Positions 45,408 to 54,600 of a DNA stretch of 64,000 nucleotides are shown here, one piece after another. How positions within the stretch are numbered: the first letter of the stretch is position 1; every line of letters begins with the position of its first letter. This DNA is from CALZIK01 sp945787635. Lineage in GTDB: Bacteria; Acidobacteriota; Thermoanaerobaculia; Multivoradales; JAHEKO01. The stretch is taken from positions 1-64,000 of the forward strand of contig CAMYNM010000017.1 in NCBI GenBank assembly GCA_947259725.1, in the 5' to 3' direction. The notes below the pieces were generated by a model. The model was not told the DNA's origin. It saw only the letters and a list, made by a program, of their open reading frames with translations, and searched no databases. The translations under genes and the position numbers were made by a program.

Positions 45408-46532
45408 GTGTCCGGCTCGGTAGGCCGCCTCACGCGGAAGCTCGCACTCGGGTCGATTCCGGCTCTCGCCTTGCTGGTGGCGTTGGAGATCGTGAGCCTC
45501 CACTACTATTTCCGCGACGTACGACCGGAGCCTCTCGGCATTCAGGCCGCGGCGAACGACATCAGGCAAGCTTTGGCGCTCCGGTTCGACCCTGAGTCGG
45601 TGAACAAGCTGGGGCTGCCTCCGAACGTGAAGATCTTCGAGTCGCTCTACACCGAAGACGGTGAGAAACTGCTCGCCGAGTTCCAGAGCCGGTATCGAGA
45701 GAGTTTCCTGGTCCTCGCCGATCATGTCCGGAGAATAGAGGCGGACTTTTTGGTGGTCTACATTCCGCCCACCGTCGTCCATCCGCTCGCCTCCCTGTTG
45801 GCGGAGGTCGATTCGACGTTTTTCCGCGGCCTGGCCGAGGCCAGCGGCGCCGGCTACCTCGATATGGGGCCGCTCTTGAACGAGCATGCGCTCGAAGAAG
45901 TTGCACTTGCACCGGAGGATCCCCACCTCAGCCGCTTCGGCAACCGAGTTTTTGCGGCGGCGGTCGGCGCAGAGCTTGCGAGTCGGGGCGTGTACCGGTC
46001 GCGACACCGGTTCAACGAGCGCCCGGTGCTGCTCGGGGACCTACCCCCGGGGACACGGCGAATCTGGCAGGACGTGAACTTGCCGTTCAAAGTGACCGTC
46101 AACGAACAGGGGTTGAGGATGCCGGTCGAGGTCGGGCCGCGTGGCGAACGCCAGCGGATCCTGCTGCTGGGCGATTCCTACACCTTCGGCTACAACGCCC
46201 ATGACGTGGCGACCTACCCGTATTTTCTAGCCGCGCTGCTCGAGGATCGGGAGATCATCAATGCCGGAGTGCCCGGCACCACGATCACCCAGGAAACAGA
46301 GATGTTCATCGAGCGGGCGCAGTACGCGGAACCCGACATCGTCGTCCTGCAGGTCTCCTTCAATGACCTATACGGCCTCTTTTCGTTCGAACAGAACATC
46401 TTCTCCCGAGACCTGCGCACCCGAGGCTTCTGGTTCGGCAAGCGAATGCCGGGACGGGAGCGGATGACATTCGAGCCCTCAGATCTCGAACGTCGGTTCG
46501 TCGAGCGGCTCCGGGCCAAGCACGGCGCCTGA
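45408..46532 (+). CDS. SGNH/GDSL hydrolase-like protein with unusual motif order
   Basis: This 374-residue protein starts with GTG and has an N-terminal anchor (ALGSIPALALLVALEIV). The first half ends with EDPHLSRFGNRVFA near residue 170, which looks like the DxxH block V of SGNH hydrolases. The second half contains block I (LLLGDSYTFG, near residue 254), block II (NAGVPGTT) and block III (VSFNDLYG, near 318), but ends soon after, without its own DxxH. It is either a fused, truncated tandem or a permuted SGNH unit. Related proteins acylate or deacylate surface glycans. It precedes a GT-C-like gene by 5 bp. Confidence 0.65.
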   Translation: MSGSVGRLTRKLALGSIPALALLVALEIVSLHYYFRDVRPEPLGIQAAANDIRQALALRFDPESVNKLGLPPNVKIFESLYTEDGEKLLAEFQSRYRESFLVLADHVRRIEADFLVVYIPPTVVHPLASLLAEVDSTFFRGLAEASGAGYLDMGPLLNEHALEEVALAPEDPHLSRFGNRVFAAAVGAELASRGVYRSRHRFNERPVLLGDLPPGTRRIWQDVNLPFKVTVNEQGLRMPVEVGPRGERQRILLLGDSYTFGYNAHDVATYPYFLAALLEDREIINAGVPGTTITQETEMFIERAQYAEPDIVVLQVSFNDLYGLFSFEQNIFSRDLRTRGFWFGKRMPGRERMTFEPSDLERRFVERLRAKHGA

Positions 46533-46537
46533 ACGAG

Positions 46538-48358
46538 ATGCCGGACCCGCGCGCCTGGGCACGGCACCCAGCACTCCCCTTCCTGATCCTCGTCGTTCTC
46601 TGCGTCGCCCTGTACGGACGGAATCTGGCGGGGTCCTTCGTCAGCGAGGACTTCTTGCACCTGCGCGAGGCGGCCCAGAAGCCTTTTTCCGAGTCGCTGC
46701 GAGAAAACGCTAGCGGACCTCTGATGGGCGTGACGTTCGTCCACTTCTACCGACCCCTGGCACAGCCACTGTTTCATGTTCAGTACTCCCTTTGGGGCGT
46801 CGGGCCGTTCGGGTATCGCGCGTTTCAGCTGGCGCTTCACCTTCTGAACGCGTTTCTTGTGTATCGCCTGGCGGCTCGTTGGACCGAAAGGCACATTTCG
46901 GCCTTCGGAGTCGCCCTGGTCTTCGCGTTGTTTCCGCTCCATCTCAATACGGTCCTGTTTGTCGCTGCCTTCCCGTTACTGGTCAGTGCCACCTTGGTCC
47001 TGACCTCCTTCTTTCTCTATGAGCGGTGGCGTGAGTCGGAGACGGTGGTGGGAGTCGTTGCTCCTTTGGTCTCGTTCGCCCTCGCTCTTGGCTGTTATGA
47101 GCAGGCCGCCGTGTTGCCGGCGCTTCTCCTCGCGCGGGAGCTCCTACTGTCTCGCACAGGCCGGTCTCTATGGCACCTGAGCCGGCGGCTCGTTCCCTTT
47201 CTGGGCATGCTTCTCGCCTATTTCCTGTTGAGGTATGCGGCTCTCGGGGAGATCCTGGGGGGCTATCTGGGCATCCAGGAACGCCTGCTCGGAGGCGATC
47301 CCCTGGCCGTCGGTCGAGACGTACTGCGCGGTCTGGCCCACCTCGTGGTTCCAGCCTACACCCTCGCTCAGACCGAGCCGCTAGGTGCCGGCGTCGCTGT
47401 CGTGCTGCTGCTCGGATGCCTGTGGAGTCTCGTCGCGAAAGGGGGCGGCCGCCATGCACCAGGCGGCCCATACGTCTGGATCTTCGGTGTGGTCTGGATC
47501 CTCGTAACCTGGGCGCCCTTCGCCTTCATCGAGGTCGTGCCGGGCAACGGCCGGTACTGGTACCTGACGTCGATCGGACTCGGTTTGCTGATAGTGACTG
47601 CCGCCCGAATCGCGGCGAACGCATTCTCGGCGATGAGGGTCACGATTCGTTCGGAAGCGATCGTTCTCCTTCTTGTCGCGGCCGTGGGCGTTCGGCACTC
47701 GTTCCTGCTTGACCAGTACCTCGAGCTCCAACGGCAGGCGGGTGTGACCGCAGAGGGGGTTCAGCGAAGCCTCGCCGACCTGGGGACGGAGGGTGTCGAG
47801 CGCGTCTTTGTCGTGGGCCATCCGGCGTTCGTCGTCGGTCGAGAGGGTACGCCTGTCGCGCAGATCTTTCATTGGGGTTTGAGCGACGCGTTGGAACCTC
47901 CGTTCTCCGACAAGGGAGTCATCGTTTATCCCCTGCTGGAGCTACCCGATGCAGCGCTTTTTCCCGTACTCGAGCGAGAGGACCTAGGCGTTGTGCGCCG
48001 ATGGAATCCGGAAACCGCGAGGATGGAGAAACTGCTTAGGCCGCCGCCTGCAGTGGCGCGGCTCGAGTCACGCCCCACCTCCTCTCGAACCGGTTTGCGG
48101 TTTGAGGGTCGTCCGGTGAGAGACCGCCGTCTGGTGCTTGTCACTCGCGGCAACTCGAGTGCCTTTTCGGTGATCGCAGAGCCCGCCGGCGACGGATGGA
48201 CTGAGGTCTACCCACCGGCAGAGATCGTCTGCTCGATGAAACGCCTCTATGCGGGCGGAGTGTACGCTTGGGTCGAGGAGCGAGAACCAGACGGCCGGCT
48301 CGCTGCAGTCGGCCGGCTGCATGAAGTCGAATGCCCCGGGCCGCAGGGAAAGCCGTGA
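46538..48358 (+). CDS. GT-C-like polytopic membrane protein
   Basis: This 606-residue protein has about ten membrane helices, then a soluble C-terminal part of about 200 residues. The first helix (PFLILVVLCVALYGRNLAG) is followed by FVSEDFLHLREAA, an acidic loop in the position where PMT-like glycosyltransferases bind their donor, then FYRPLAQPLFHVQYSLWG and GYRAFQLALHLLNAFLVYRL. This arrangement resembles O-mannosyltransferase/TMTC-like relatives, though without their TPR tail. Pairing with an SGNH-like gene suggests surface glycan decoration. Confidence 0.7.
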   Translation: MPDPRAWARHPALPFLILVVLCVALYGRNLAGSFVSEDFLHLREAAQKPFSESLRENASGPLMGVTFVHFYRPLAQPLFHVQYSLWGVGPFGYRAFQLALHLLNAFLVYRLAARWTERHISAFGVALVFALFPLHLNTVLFVAAFPLLVSATLVLTSFFLYERWRESETVVGVVAPLVSFALALGCYEQAAVLPALLLARELLLSRTGRSLWHLSRRLVPFLGMLLAYFLLRYAALGEILGGYLGIQERLLGGDPLAVGRDVLRGLAHLVVPAYTLAQTEPLGAGVAVVLLLGCLWSLVAKGGGRHAPGGPYVWIFGVVWILVTWAPFAFIEVVPGNGRYWYLTSIGLGLLIVTAARIAANAFSAMRVTIRSEAIVLLLVAAVGVRHSFLLDQYLELQRQAGVTAEGVQRSLADLGTEGVERVFVVGHPAFVVGREGTPVAQIFHWGLSDALEPPFSDKGVIVYPLLELPDAALFPVLEREDLGVVRRWNPETARMEKLLRPPPAVARLESRPTSSRTGLRFEGRPVRDRRLVLVTRGNSSAFSVIAEPAGDGWTEVYPPAEIVCSMKRLYAGGVYAWVEEREPDGRLAAVGRLHEVECPGPQGKP

Positions 48359-48574
48359 ACCTCCCTGCGGCTCGACCCGATGCGTCGAGACTACGGTACC
48401 GGACCGATACCCATGTCGTCGTCCTGCAGGGCCGTCCGCAAAGGAAGTGCCTGTATACCGACCGAATGGGAGCAGGGGATCGAGATCGCCGACGCCCACC
48501 TGGTAGGGCCCCGAGCATTGCGTCTACATTGCAAGCTGGCCATCCATTATTTGGAACCCGGAACCCCCTCCGAG

Positions 48575-48601
48575 AGCGACCTCTATTCCAGAGGTCTCGC
48601 T
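48575..48601. terminator. Hairpin between convergent genes
   Basis: ACCTCT (48579-48584) pairs with AGAGGT (48590-48595) around a 5-nt loop. AGCG (48575-48578) pairs with CGCT (48598-48601) after a 2-nt bulge. It is centrally placed in the 296-bp gap between the GT-C-like gene and the aldo/keto reductase gene, in which I see no credible gene. Confidence 0.5.
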
Positions 48602-48654
48602 AAGAACGTTTCAAGGAACCTATCAGAGAGGCTCGCGAATCAGACAGGCTATTC

Positions 48655-49554
48655 TCAGGCGTCGGTCGCGTCTTCGGCTTCTCTTGCAAGCTCACCGATG
48701 GCTTCGGTGTCCGCGGGGTGCAGACCGAAATCGAGAATCTCCAGATTCTCCGCGAGATGGTGTCGCTGGGCGCTCGAGACCACCGGAAGGATGCCGCGCT
48801 CCAGGTACCAGCGAAGCAGCACCTGGGCGACGCTTTTGCCCACGCGGCGAGCGATCCGTCGCAGGACCGGGTCCTCCAGGAGACCCGGGCTTGACAGCGG
48901 CGAGTGCGCAATGAGAGCGATGTTCTCCTGCTCGCAGTACCGGCTGAGTGCCCTCGCGGGGCGATACGGATGACACGCGATCTGATGAACCGCCGGGGCA
49001 ATGCTCGCCGTTCGAGCCAACTCTTCCAGGTGCTCCTGACGAAAGTTGGAGACTCCGATGGATCGAACCAGCCCTCGCTGGACCAGAGTCTCCATGGCCG
49101 ACCAGGTCTCGGCCAACGGCACCTCGATCCGCATCGGCTCCCCCTGGTCGTCGCGAGGCAGCGCGCGGGACTCGAGCTCGGACAGAGACATCTCCGAGAC
49201 CTCGCCGAGGGGCCCGGTATGACCCCAGGCCTCCGGCGAGTGCACGAGGTAGAGGTCCAGTTGGTCGAGGCCGAGCCGGCCCAGCGAGGCCTCGCAGGCG
49301 GCGATGACGTGGCCGTACGCGTGGTTCGTTTGCCACACCTTGCTGATCACGATGACCTGGTTACGGCGTAGCCCCGCGAACCTCCGGATGCAGCGGCCGA
49401 GCTGTCGCTCGTTGCCGTAGACCTCCGCGGTGTCGAACAGGCGGTAGCCGAGCTCGAGTGCCCATTCGATCGCCTGGCCCAGATCGAGGACCTGATCTCC
49501 GCGCAGAGGCGAGCATCCAAAGCCGACCGCGGGAGGCGATAGGAGGCCTTCCAT
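48655..49554 (-). CDS. Aldo/keto reductase
   Basis: This 299-residue NAD(P)H-dependent carbonyl reductase has the AKR tetrad complete: Asp41 and Tyr46 in DTAEVYGN, Lys72 in ISKVW and His105 in LVHSPEAW. The cofactor segment VAQVLLRWYLERGILPVV is also present. The ATG at 49554 shares one base with the stop of the glycosyltransferase gene (TGATG), which supports this start over one 78 bp upstream. As last gene of the glyco-operon it may reduce a sugar or aglycone carbonyl; the substrate is unknown. Confidence 0.92.
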   Translation of the reverse strand: MEGLLSPPAVGFGCSPLRGDQVLDLGQAIEWALELGYRLFDTAEVYGNERQLGRCIRRFAGLRRNQVIVISKVWQTNHAYGHVIAACEASLGRLGLDQLDLYLVHSPEAWGHTGPLGEVSEMSLSELESRALPRDDQGEPMRIEVPLAETWSAMETLVQRGLVRSIGVSNFRQEHLEELARTASIAPAVHQIACHPYRPARALSRYCEQENIALIAHSPLSSPGLLEDPVLRRIARRVGKSVAQVLLRWYLERGILPVVSSAQRHHLAENLEILDFGLHPADTEAIGELAREAEDATDA

Positions 49555-50537
49555 CAGGCTAGGAGCCTGGTATAGAAGGCGTCGAGCGCCCGCGCCGTGT
49601 CCTTCTCTTGATAGCGGCCGGCCGTCGTCCACCCTGCACGCCGAATCTCACCCAGCTGATCCGCCAGCTCGTCACGGCGCTCGGTGAGCTCGAGCACCTT
49701 CTCGACCAGCGGATAGATGTAGTTGTTCTGGAAGACGTAGGCGTTGCGGCCGGCCTCCAGGAAATCGCGTCCGCCGTAGGCCTCGTAGCAGATCGGGACG
49801 CAACCGGCGGCCATCGCCTCGGGCACGGTCGTATTGAACGCCTCGAGGGTGTTGAGATTGATCAGGTACTCGGATCTGCGCATCAGCTCCGCCACCTGGC
49901 GGTGCGACCTGCCCACGAGCTCGACCAGCTCCCAGGGGCCCTCGCCGCGGGTTTCGAGACGTCCAAAGTGTCGCTGCAGCAGCTTGCGAGCAATCTCGTA
50001 GTCGAGATAGCCCGCCTGCAGATACTCGGGCTTCCCCACCAGCAAAACCCGCCGATCCCGCCGGCGCTCGAGCTCGGCCTCGCCGGCGAAGAAGTACGGC
50101 GCGATGAACGGCGGCACCACTGCCGGCACAAGTCCGTAGTGCCGGCTTACGATGTCGCGCACGTGCGGCAGGACCGCGAGAGCAGCCTCGAAGCCTAGGT
50201 CCCGGTAGTCAAACGCCTCCTCGCCGCGACTCAGAATGAGGAAGCTGCCCTGCACGAAAACGACCCTGCGCGGCGGCAACGAGGCCAGGTCCGCTGTGCG
50301 GGCGAGGACCTCGGGAATCACCACGATGTCCGTTGCTCCCGGCTGAAAGCTCGCGTCGTCAACATAGCGAATCGGCACCTCGACGTCGAGCCAGGTCAGG
50401 CCGAAGGATGCTTGGTGATGAAGGACGCGAGCCTCGAAACCGAGCTCACGGAGCAATCGCACGTGATGGTACAGAAGGCCGATCCCCCAGCTGGGTGCAT
50501 CGCTGTCGGGCACCAGATAGTAGATCCGAGGCTTCAC
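49554..50537 (-). CDS. GT-B type glycosyltransferase
   Basis: This 327-residue protein has two Rossmann-like halves. The N-terminal half has GIGLLYHHVRLLRELG as the acceptor-side loop. The C-terminal half has VLLVGKPEY, then LINLNTLEAFNTTVPEAMAAGC, matching the EX7E-like donor region of GT4-type enzymes, and ICYEAYGGRDFL after it. It is shorter than many GT4 members. The overlap with the aldo/keto reductase and 33-bp gap from the radical SAM gene place it in the glyco-operon, probably adding a sugar from a nucleotide donor. Confidence 0.82.
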   Translation of the reverse strand: MKPRIYYLVPDSDAPSWGIGLLYHHVRLLRELGFEARVLHHQASFGLTWLDVEVPIRYVDDASFQPGATDIVVIPEVLARTADLASLPPRRVVFVQGSFLILSRGEEAFDYRDLGFEAALAVLPHVRDIVSRHYGLVPAVVPPFIAPYFFAGEAELERRRDRRVLLVGKPEYLQAGYLDYEIARKLLQRHFGRLETRGEGPWELVELVGRSHRQVAELMRRSEYLINLNTLEAFNTTVPEAMAAGCVPICYEAYGGRDFLEAGRNAYVFQNNYIYPLVEKVLELTERRDELADQLGEIRRAGWTTAGRYQEKDTARALDAFYTRLLA

Positions 50538-50570
50538 GCGCCGACGGATCCTGCGGGCGTCGAACCGCGA

Positions 50571-51671
50571 CTACTCGCTTCGAGCATAGATGCAGCTTCG
50601 GCAGATGAAGTCGTCAGGGGCCTCTTCCAGCCCATAGACCCACTTGCGCATCCGCGCCATCTCGGGTCCGGAGAGGATCTCCTCCAGGGTCTGCTCGTTC
50701 AAGTCACCCACGACGTACTTGTCGTGGTAATCCTGGCAGCACAACACGCATTTGCCGTGAGGCGTGATGTGCACCCACTGGAGCGGGCGCGAGCCGGTCT
50801 GCTCGCAGCCGCAGAGGCGCCGAAACGGCGTCGCCGGCTTGAGCCCGAGGGGCACGTTGCCCGCGCGATCCATGACCTCGTACGACTTGATCTCGAATCT
50901 GCTGCCGGCAAACCGCAACGCAATGGCTGCGGTGTCGTCTCGATGGTGAGCATCGCCGCGGCCCAGCACCACGATCTCCATGTGCTCGGCGATCTCGAGG
51001 TCCTTGACGTAGTCGAGGTGCCGCAGGACGAGATCAAGATGATCTCCGCCCCTGTCCTGGGCGTAGCGCTCGCGATCGAGCGTCGAGAGATTGACCGACA
51101 GGAAGCGCAGACCGCCGGAGGCAATGATCGTATCGACACGCCTGGGCGTAAGGCCGGTGCCGTTGGTCAGGACGGCGGCGGCGAGCCCGTAGCGACCGAG
51201 CACCGCAAGGCGATCGAGAAACAGCCGGTCGGCCGTCGGCTCGTTGTAGTGGACCATCGACACCGCCTCGATCGTCTCCTTGTGACGCGCGAGCTGACCG
51301 ACGATGGCTTCGTAGAACTCCATCGTCATGTTGTGGTCGGCTCGAGGATCCGTCGAGACCGGACAGAAGTAGCACGCCTGGTTACAGTTGACGTTGGCCT
51401 CCATCGAGACGTACTTGAGGCGAAAGCGCCGGGCGCCGTCTCCTCCGAGATCGCCGACCAGCCACCCTTCGTCTTTCAACGCAGCCAGAAGCTCGCCGGC
51501 GATCCCCTCGAGGCTCCCCGCTCCCGAGCGGAGCGCGAGCAACTCCTCATAGCCGCGATCCGTGCCGGTAAGTCGCCGGTCCGTAAGCGGGTTGTAGATG
51601 ACCTCGGACTCGAAATGGAGAAAGGGCTCTGGCCGAATCACTCCCATGGTGCCGGGCTCAGAAGAGGTCAC
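50571..51671 (-). CDS. Radical SAM/SPASM domain protein
   Basis: This protein of about 366 residues has a small PqqD-like (RRE-like) N-terminal segment (about residues 20-75), then the radical SAM core with Cys96, Cys100 and Cys103 in CNQACYFC. A C-terminal SPASM-type cluster region includes CGCEQTG, GKCVLCCQD and CRSC. It should use SAM and auxiliary iron-sulfur clusters to oxidise or rearrange a peptide or sugar substrate. GTG at 51671 overlaps the upstream gene by 14 bp; ATG at 51647 is the alternative. No precursor peptide gene is seen nearby, so a carbohydrate substrate is at least as likely as a RiPP. Confidence 0.9.
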   Translation of the reverse strand: MTSSEPGTMGVIRPEPFLHFESEVIYNPLTDRRLTGTDRGYEELLALRSGAGSLEGIAGELLAALKDEGWLVGDLGGDGARRFRLKYVSMEANVNCNQACYFCPVSTDPRADHNMTMEFYEAIVGQLARHKETIEAVSMVHYNEPTADRLFLDRLAVLGRYGLAAAVLTNGTGLTPRRVDTIIASGGLRFLSVNLSTLDRERYAQDRGGDHLDLVLRHLDYVKDLEIAEHMEIVVLGRGDAHHRDDTAAIALRFAGSRFEIKSYEVMDRAGNVPLGLKPATPFRRLCGCEQTGSRPLQWVHITPHGKCVLCCQDYHDKYVVGDLNEQTLEEILSGPEMARMRKWVYGLEEAPDDFICRSCIYARSE

Positions 51672-54600
51672 CGTCGCCCATCGTGTAGTAGAGATGGGAA
51701 CGGAAGCGCTCCATCGGATCCGGCTCCTCGAAAGCCAAAAAGATCATGCCCAGGTCTCGGGGCTCGGGTCGCGACTCGAAACCCAAATATTCGAGCGCTT
51801 CATGCCACCAGTGTGGGTTCTTCGGGAACCATCCCTCGACTCGCTTCACGCGTGCAGCTTCCGAGAGAGCATGGGCGAGAACCGCCTGTGCGGCATCCGG
51901 ATGCCGCGGGTCAAAGAGCGCATCGCCCCAAGCCAGGGCATCGTCGGTTCTCTTGAACACGCTCCAACCGACCAGCCGGCCGCCGAGCGAAACCGCATAG
52001 ACCCGGTAGTCGTGCTCGGGGCACTCGAGATAGCGCCAGCGCACATATCGAGCATCCCGCTCGACCAGGAATCGGTACTCGGGAAGCAGCCGTTTGAAAA
52101 AGTCGTCCCAATTCGAGCCAACCTGGTTGACTCGCTCGACCCGGTAGCCTCCCCGCCTCGAGTCATCCGATTCCTGCAGACTTGCTATCCGGCTCTCGGG
52201 AAGCACCCGGTACGGTGCGGCCTCGAGAAACTGGCTACCCGGAACGAGCTTTAGATAGTAGCGCTGGATCTTGCCGGTGTTGAAGCCGAAGTTGAATCCG
52301 ACGCGTCCTTCGCTGAACTGCGCGAAGTGGTGATGAACGACCCGGTTCAGCAGGTTGGTTTTGCGACTCCCCAGATTGCGAGCCCGGGGAAGAGTCATGG
52401 TGTCGCCGATCTGAAGGGCCGTGATGCTTCTCGCAGAGCCGGAGGTCGCGTCGATGAACCTGCACGGGTAGGCGCTGTAATGCGCCAGGAGCTCGCCATC
52501 CGGGCTGAAGGCCATGCTGATCTGCAACTGGCCGTAGGGGTTGTCGCGATACTTCCAGCTCCACTCTTCTAGTGTGCGCCGGCGGCCGAAACAGGTGGAA
52601 AACAGCTCGAGAATCTGCTTTTCGTCACCGGATCTGTAGGAGCGGATCCCGATCTCGTGCGGTTCGGCGACGGCCAGGTGCCGCTCCCTCGTCGGCGAGG
52701 ACGCCGCCGCAACGGATTCCGGCTCGGCCGTCGTTTTCTCGTCGGAGTTGGCCGGTTCGTTCGGGCCTTCGCCCTTCCCTCGTCCAGGCCTCAGCTTGTG
52801 CAAGCCCCGGCGCAGGAGCTTTCTCACCGGCGCCGGAACGATCCGTGTCAGTCGCCAGGAGAACGAATCCGTGACCATCTGAAACTGCAGTCGCGACAGA
52901 TCGAGCTGCCGCCGGAGCGAAGCGACCTCCTCCTCTTCGGCCAGCCGATGGGCCTCTTCGGCCAGCCGATGAGCCTCTTCGGCCAGCCGATGAGCCTCGA
53001 GCTCGCCTTCCAGCTCTTCCGCCTTCGCGTGCGCCTCTTTTTGGGCGAGGCGGCTCGCTTCAATCTCGCTCTCGAGCCAGGAGATTCGAGCCCAGGTGGC
53101 GTCGGCGAAGGCCGGTGTGGAGATGAGCTCACGGTGCTTGTGACGGATCTCCGCCATGTGGGGCTTGTAGTCGTGGTCGGCGAAGATCCGGTACTCGGCG
53201 GTGACTCCGGGCAACCTGACGAAGTCGGTCACCTGGGCGGCGCGTATCCAGTAATCCCAGTCTTCGTAAACCTCGAGCTCTTCATCGAATGCGCCGACCT
53301 CTTCGGCGAGATCGCGCCGAAAGATCGCGGTCATGAACGGAATGTAGTTGGATTGATAGAGGCGAGTCCGATCGAAATCGATACAGAAAAATGGAGTCCT
53401 CTCGTCGCGCAGCTGGAAGTCGGCCCCGTTCCAGAGGTACCGGGCGCGCTCGCAATCGCTGTAGGCCAGCCGCTCGCCGGTCTTCTCGAGATAGGTCACC
53501 AACTTGTTGATATGGCTCGGATAGAGCACGTCGTCGTCGTCGAGGAAGTTGAAGTACTTGCCTCGCGCCCACCTGAGACCTTCGTTGGCCGCGGCGATTC
53601 GCCCGATCGGCTTCTTCAACATCCGGTAGGAAATCGGAACGTAGGGCTCGAATTCCTCGACAATCGCCGAGACGTCGACGCCCGCGTCGTTGATCAGCAC
53701 GACCTCGATGTTTGGATAGCTCTGGGTCAGAACGCTCGAAAGCGCTTCACGCAGAAGCCCAGGGCGATCCTTCGTCCGAATGATGACGGAAACCAGAGGA
53801 TGGGTCGCCAATCCTCTGCCGCTCGCCGGAAGAAACTGGCGCACCACAAACGAATCGACGGGGCGTCCAGTGCATTCGCTGCTCGGAGTGACGAAATAGC
53901 CCTCGGCATGCTCGACCGCGGGCGACACGGTCAGCGCCCGGTAGCGGTTGAGGCTCAGCGCGGCCTCGGTGTAGGGGTGGATGGCCAGCTGGCTGCGATA
54001 GGCGTTGCAGGCCTCCTGCTTGCGTGTCATGACGCCGCTAATGTCGACAAGAGTGTTGACATTGACCGGGCGGTTGAAGTCGTAGAAGGCAACCTGGCTT
54101 CTGGAGTGCGTGCGCTCGAGGGCCGCCCAGAGAATCTCGGCGGCGGCGCGATGATCGGGATGGAACTCGAGCGGCGATGGAGCGTAAACGAGGCTGGGTT
54201 GGTACTTGTCCAGCAGACGGGCCAATCGATCGACGGCGTCGGGCGCGGAGGCCAGCTCCCGGTCGGGATAGTCCCAGAACTCGAGGTCGGACGTACCGAG
54301 CACCTCGGATGCCGCTCGAGCTTCCCGGCGACGCAGAGTGATGTAGTCCGAGACCTCGACTAATCGGTCGCGGGCGGCGCGGGAGCCGTCCGTCATGAAA
54401 ACGATCTTGACCGGATCGTTGGCGTCCCGGTGCAGGAGAACCGCCCCACCGCATGCCAGAGCCTCGTCGTCCGGATGGGGAGAGAGCACCAGGACCCGAT
54501 TCCCGGTCAGGTCCGTGGTCTCGAAGGGCACGCGGCTCGCCTCGTAGTGCGCTCCCACCTGAACCGGACTACCCTCGAGGTCCCTTCCGGTCTCGGTGAA

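Noticed and set aside
48380..48973. 197-residue plus-strand frame in the gap after the GT-C-like gene
   Set aside because: It continues antisense through the aldo/keto reductase gene, contains a hairpin and shows no domain. A shorter version ending before the reductase has no stop of its own.
52657..54363. 568-residue open frame on the plus strand opposite the PIG-L/GT2/GNAT gene
   Set aside because: Its repeats (LFGQPMS) are only the antisense reading of the AHRLAEE heptads, and the sense strand has clear enzyme motifs.
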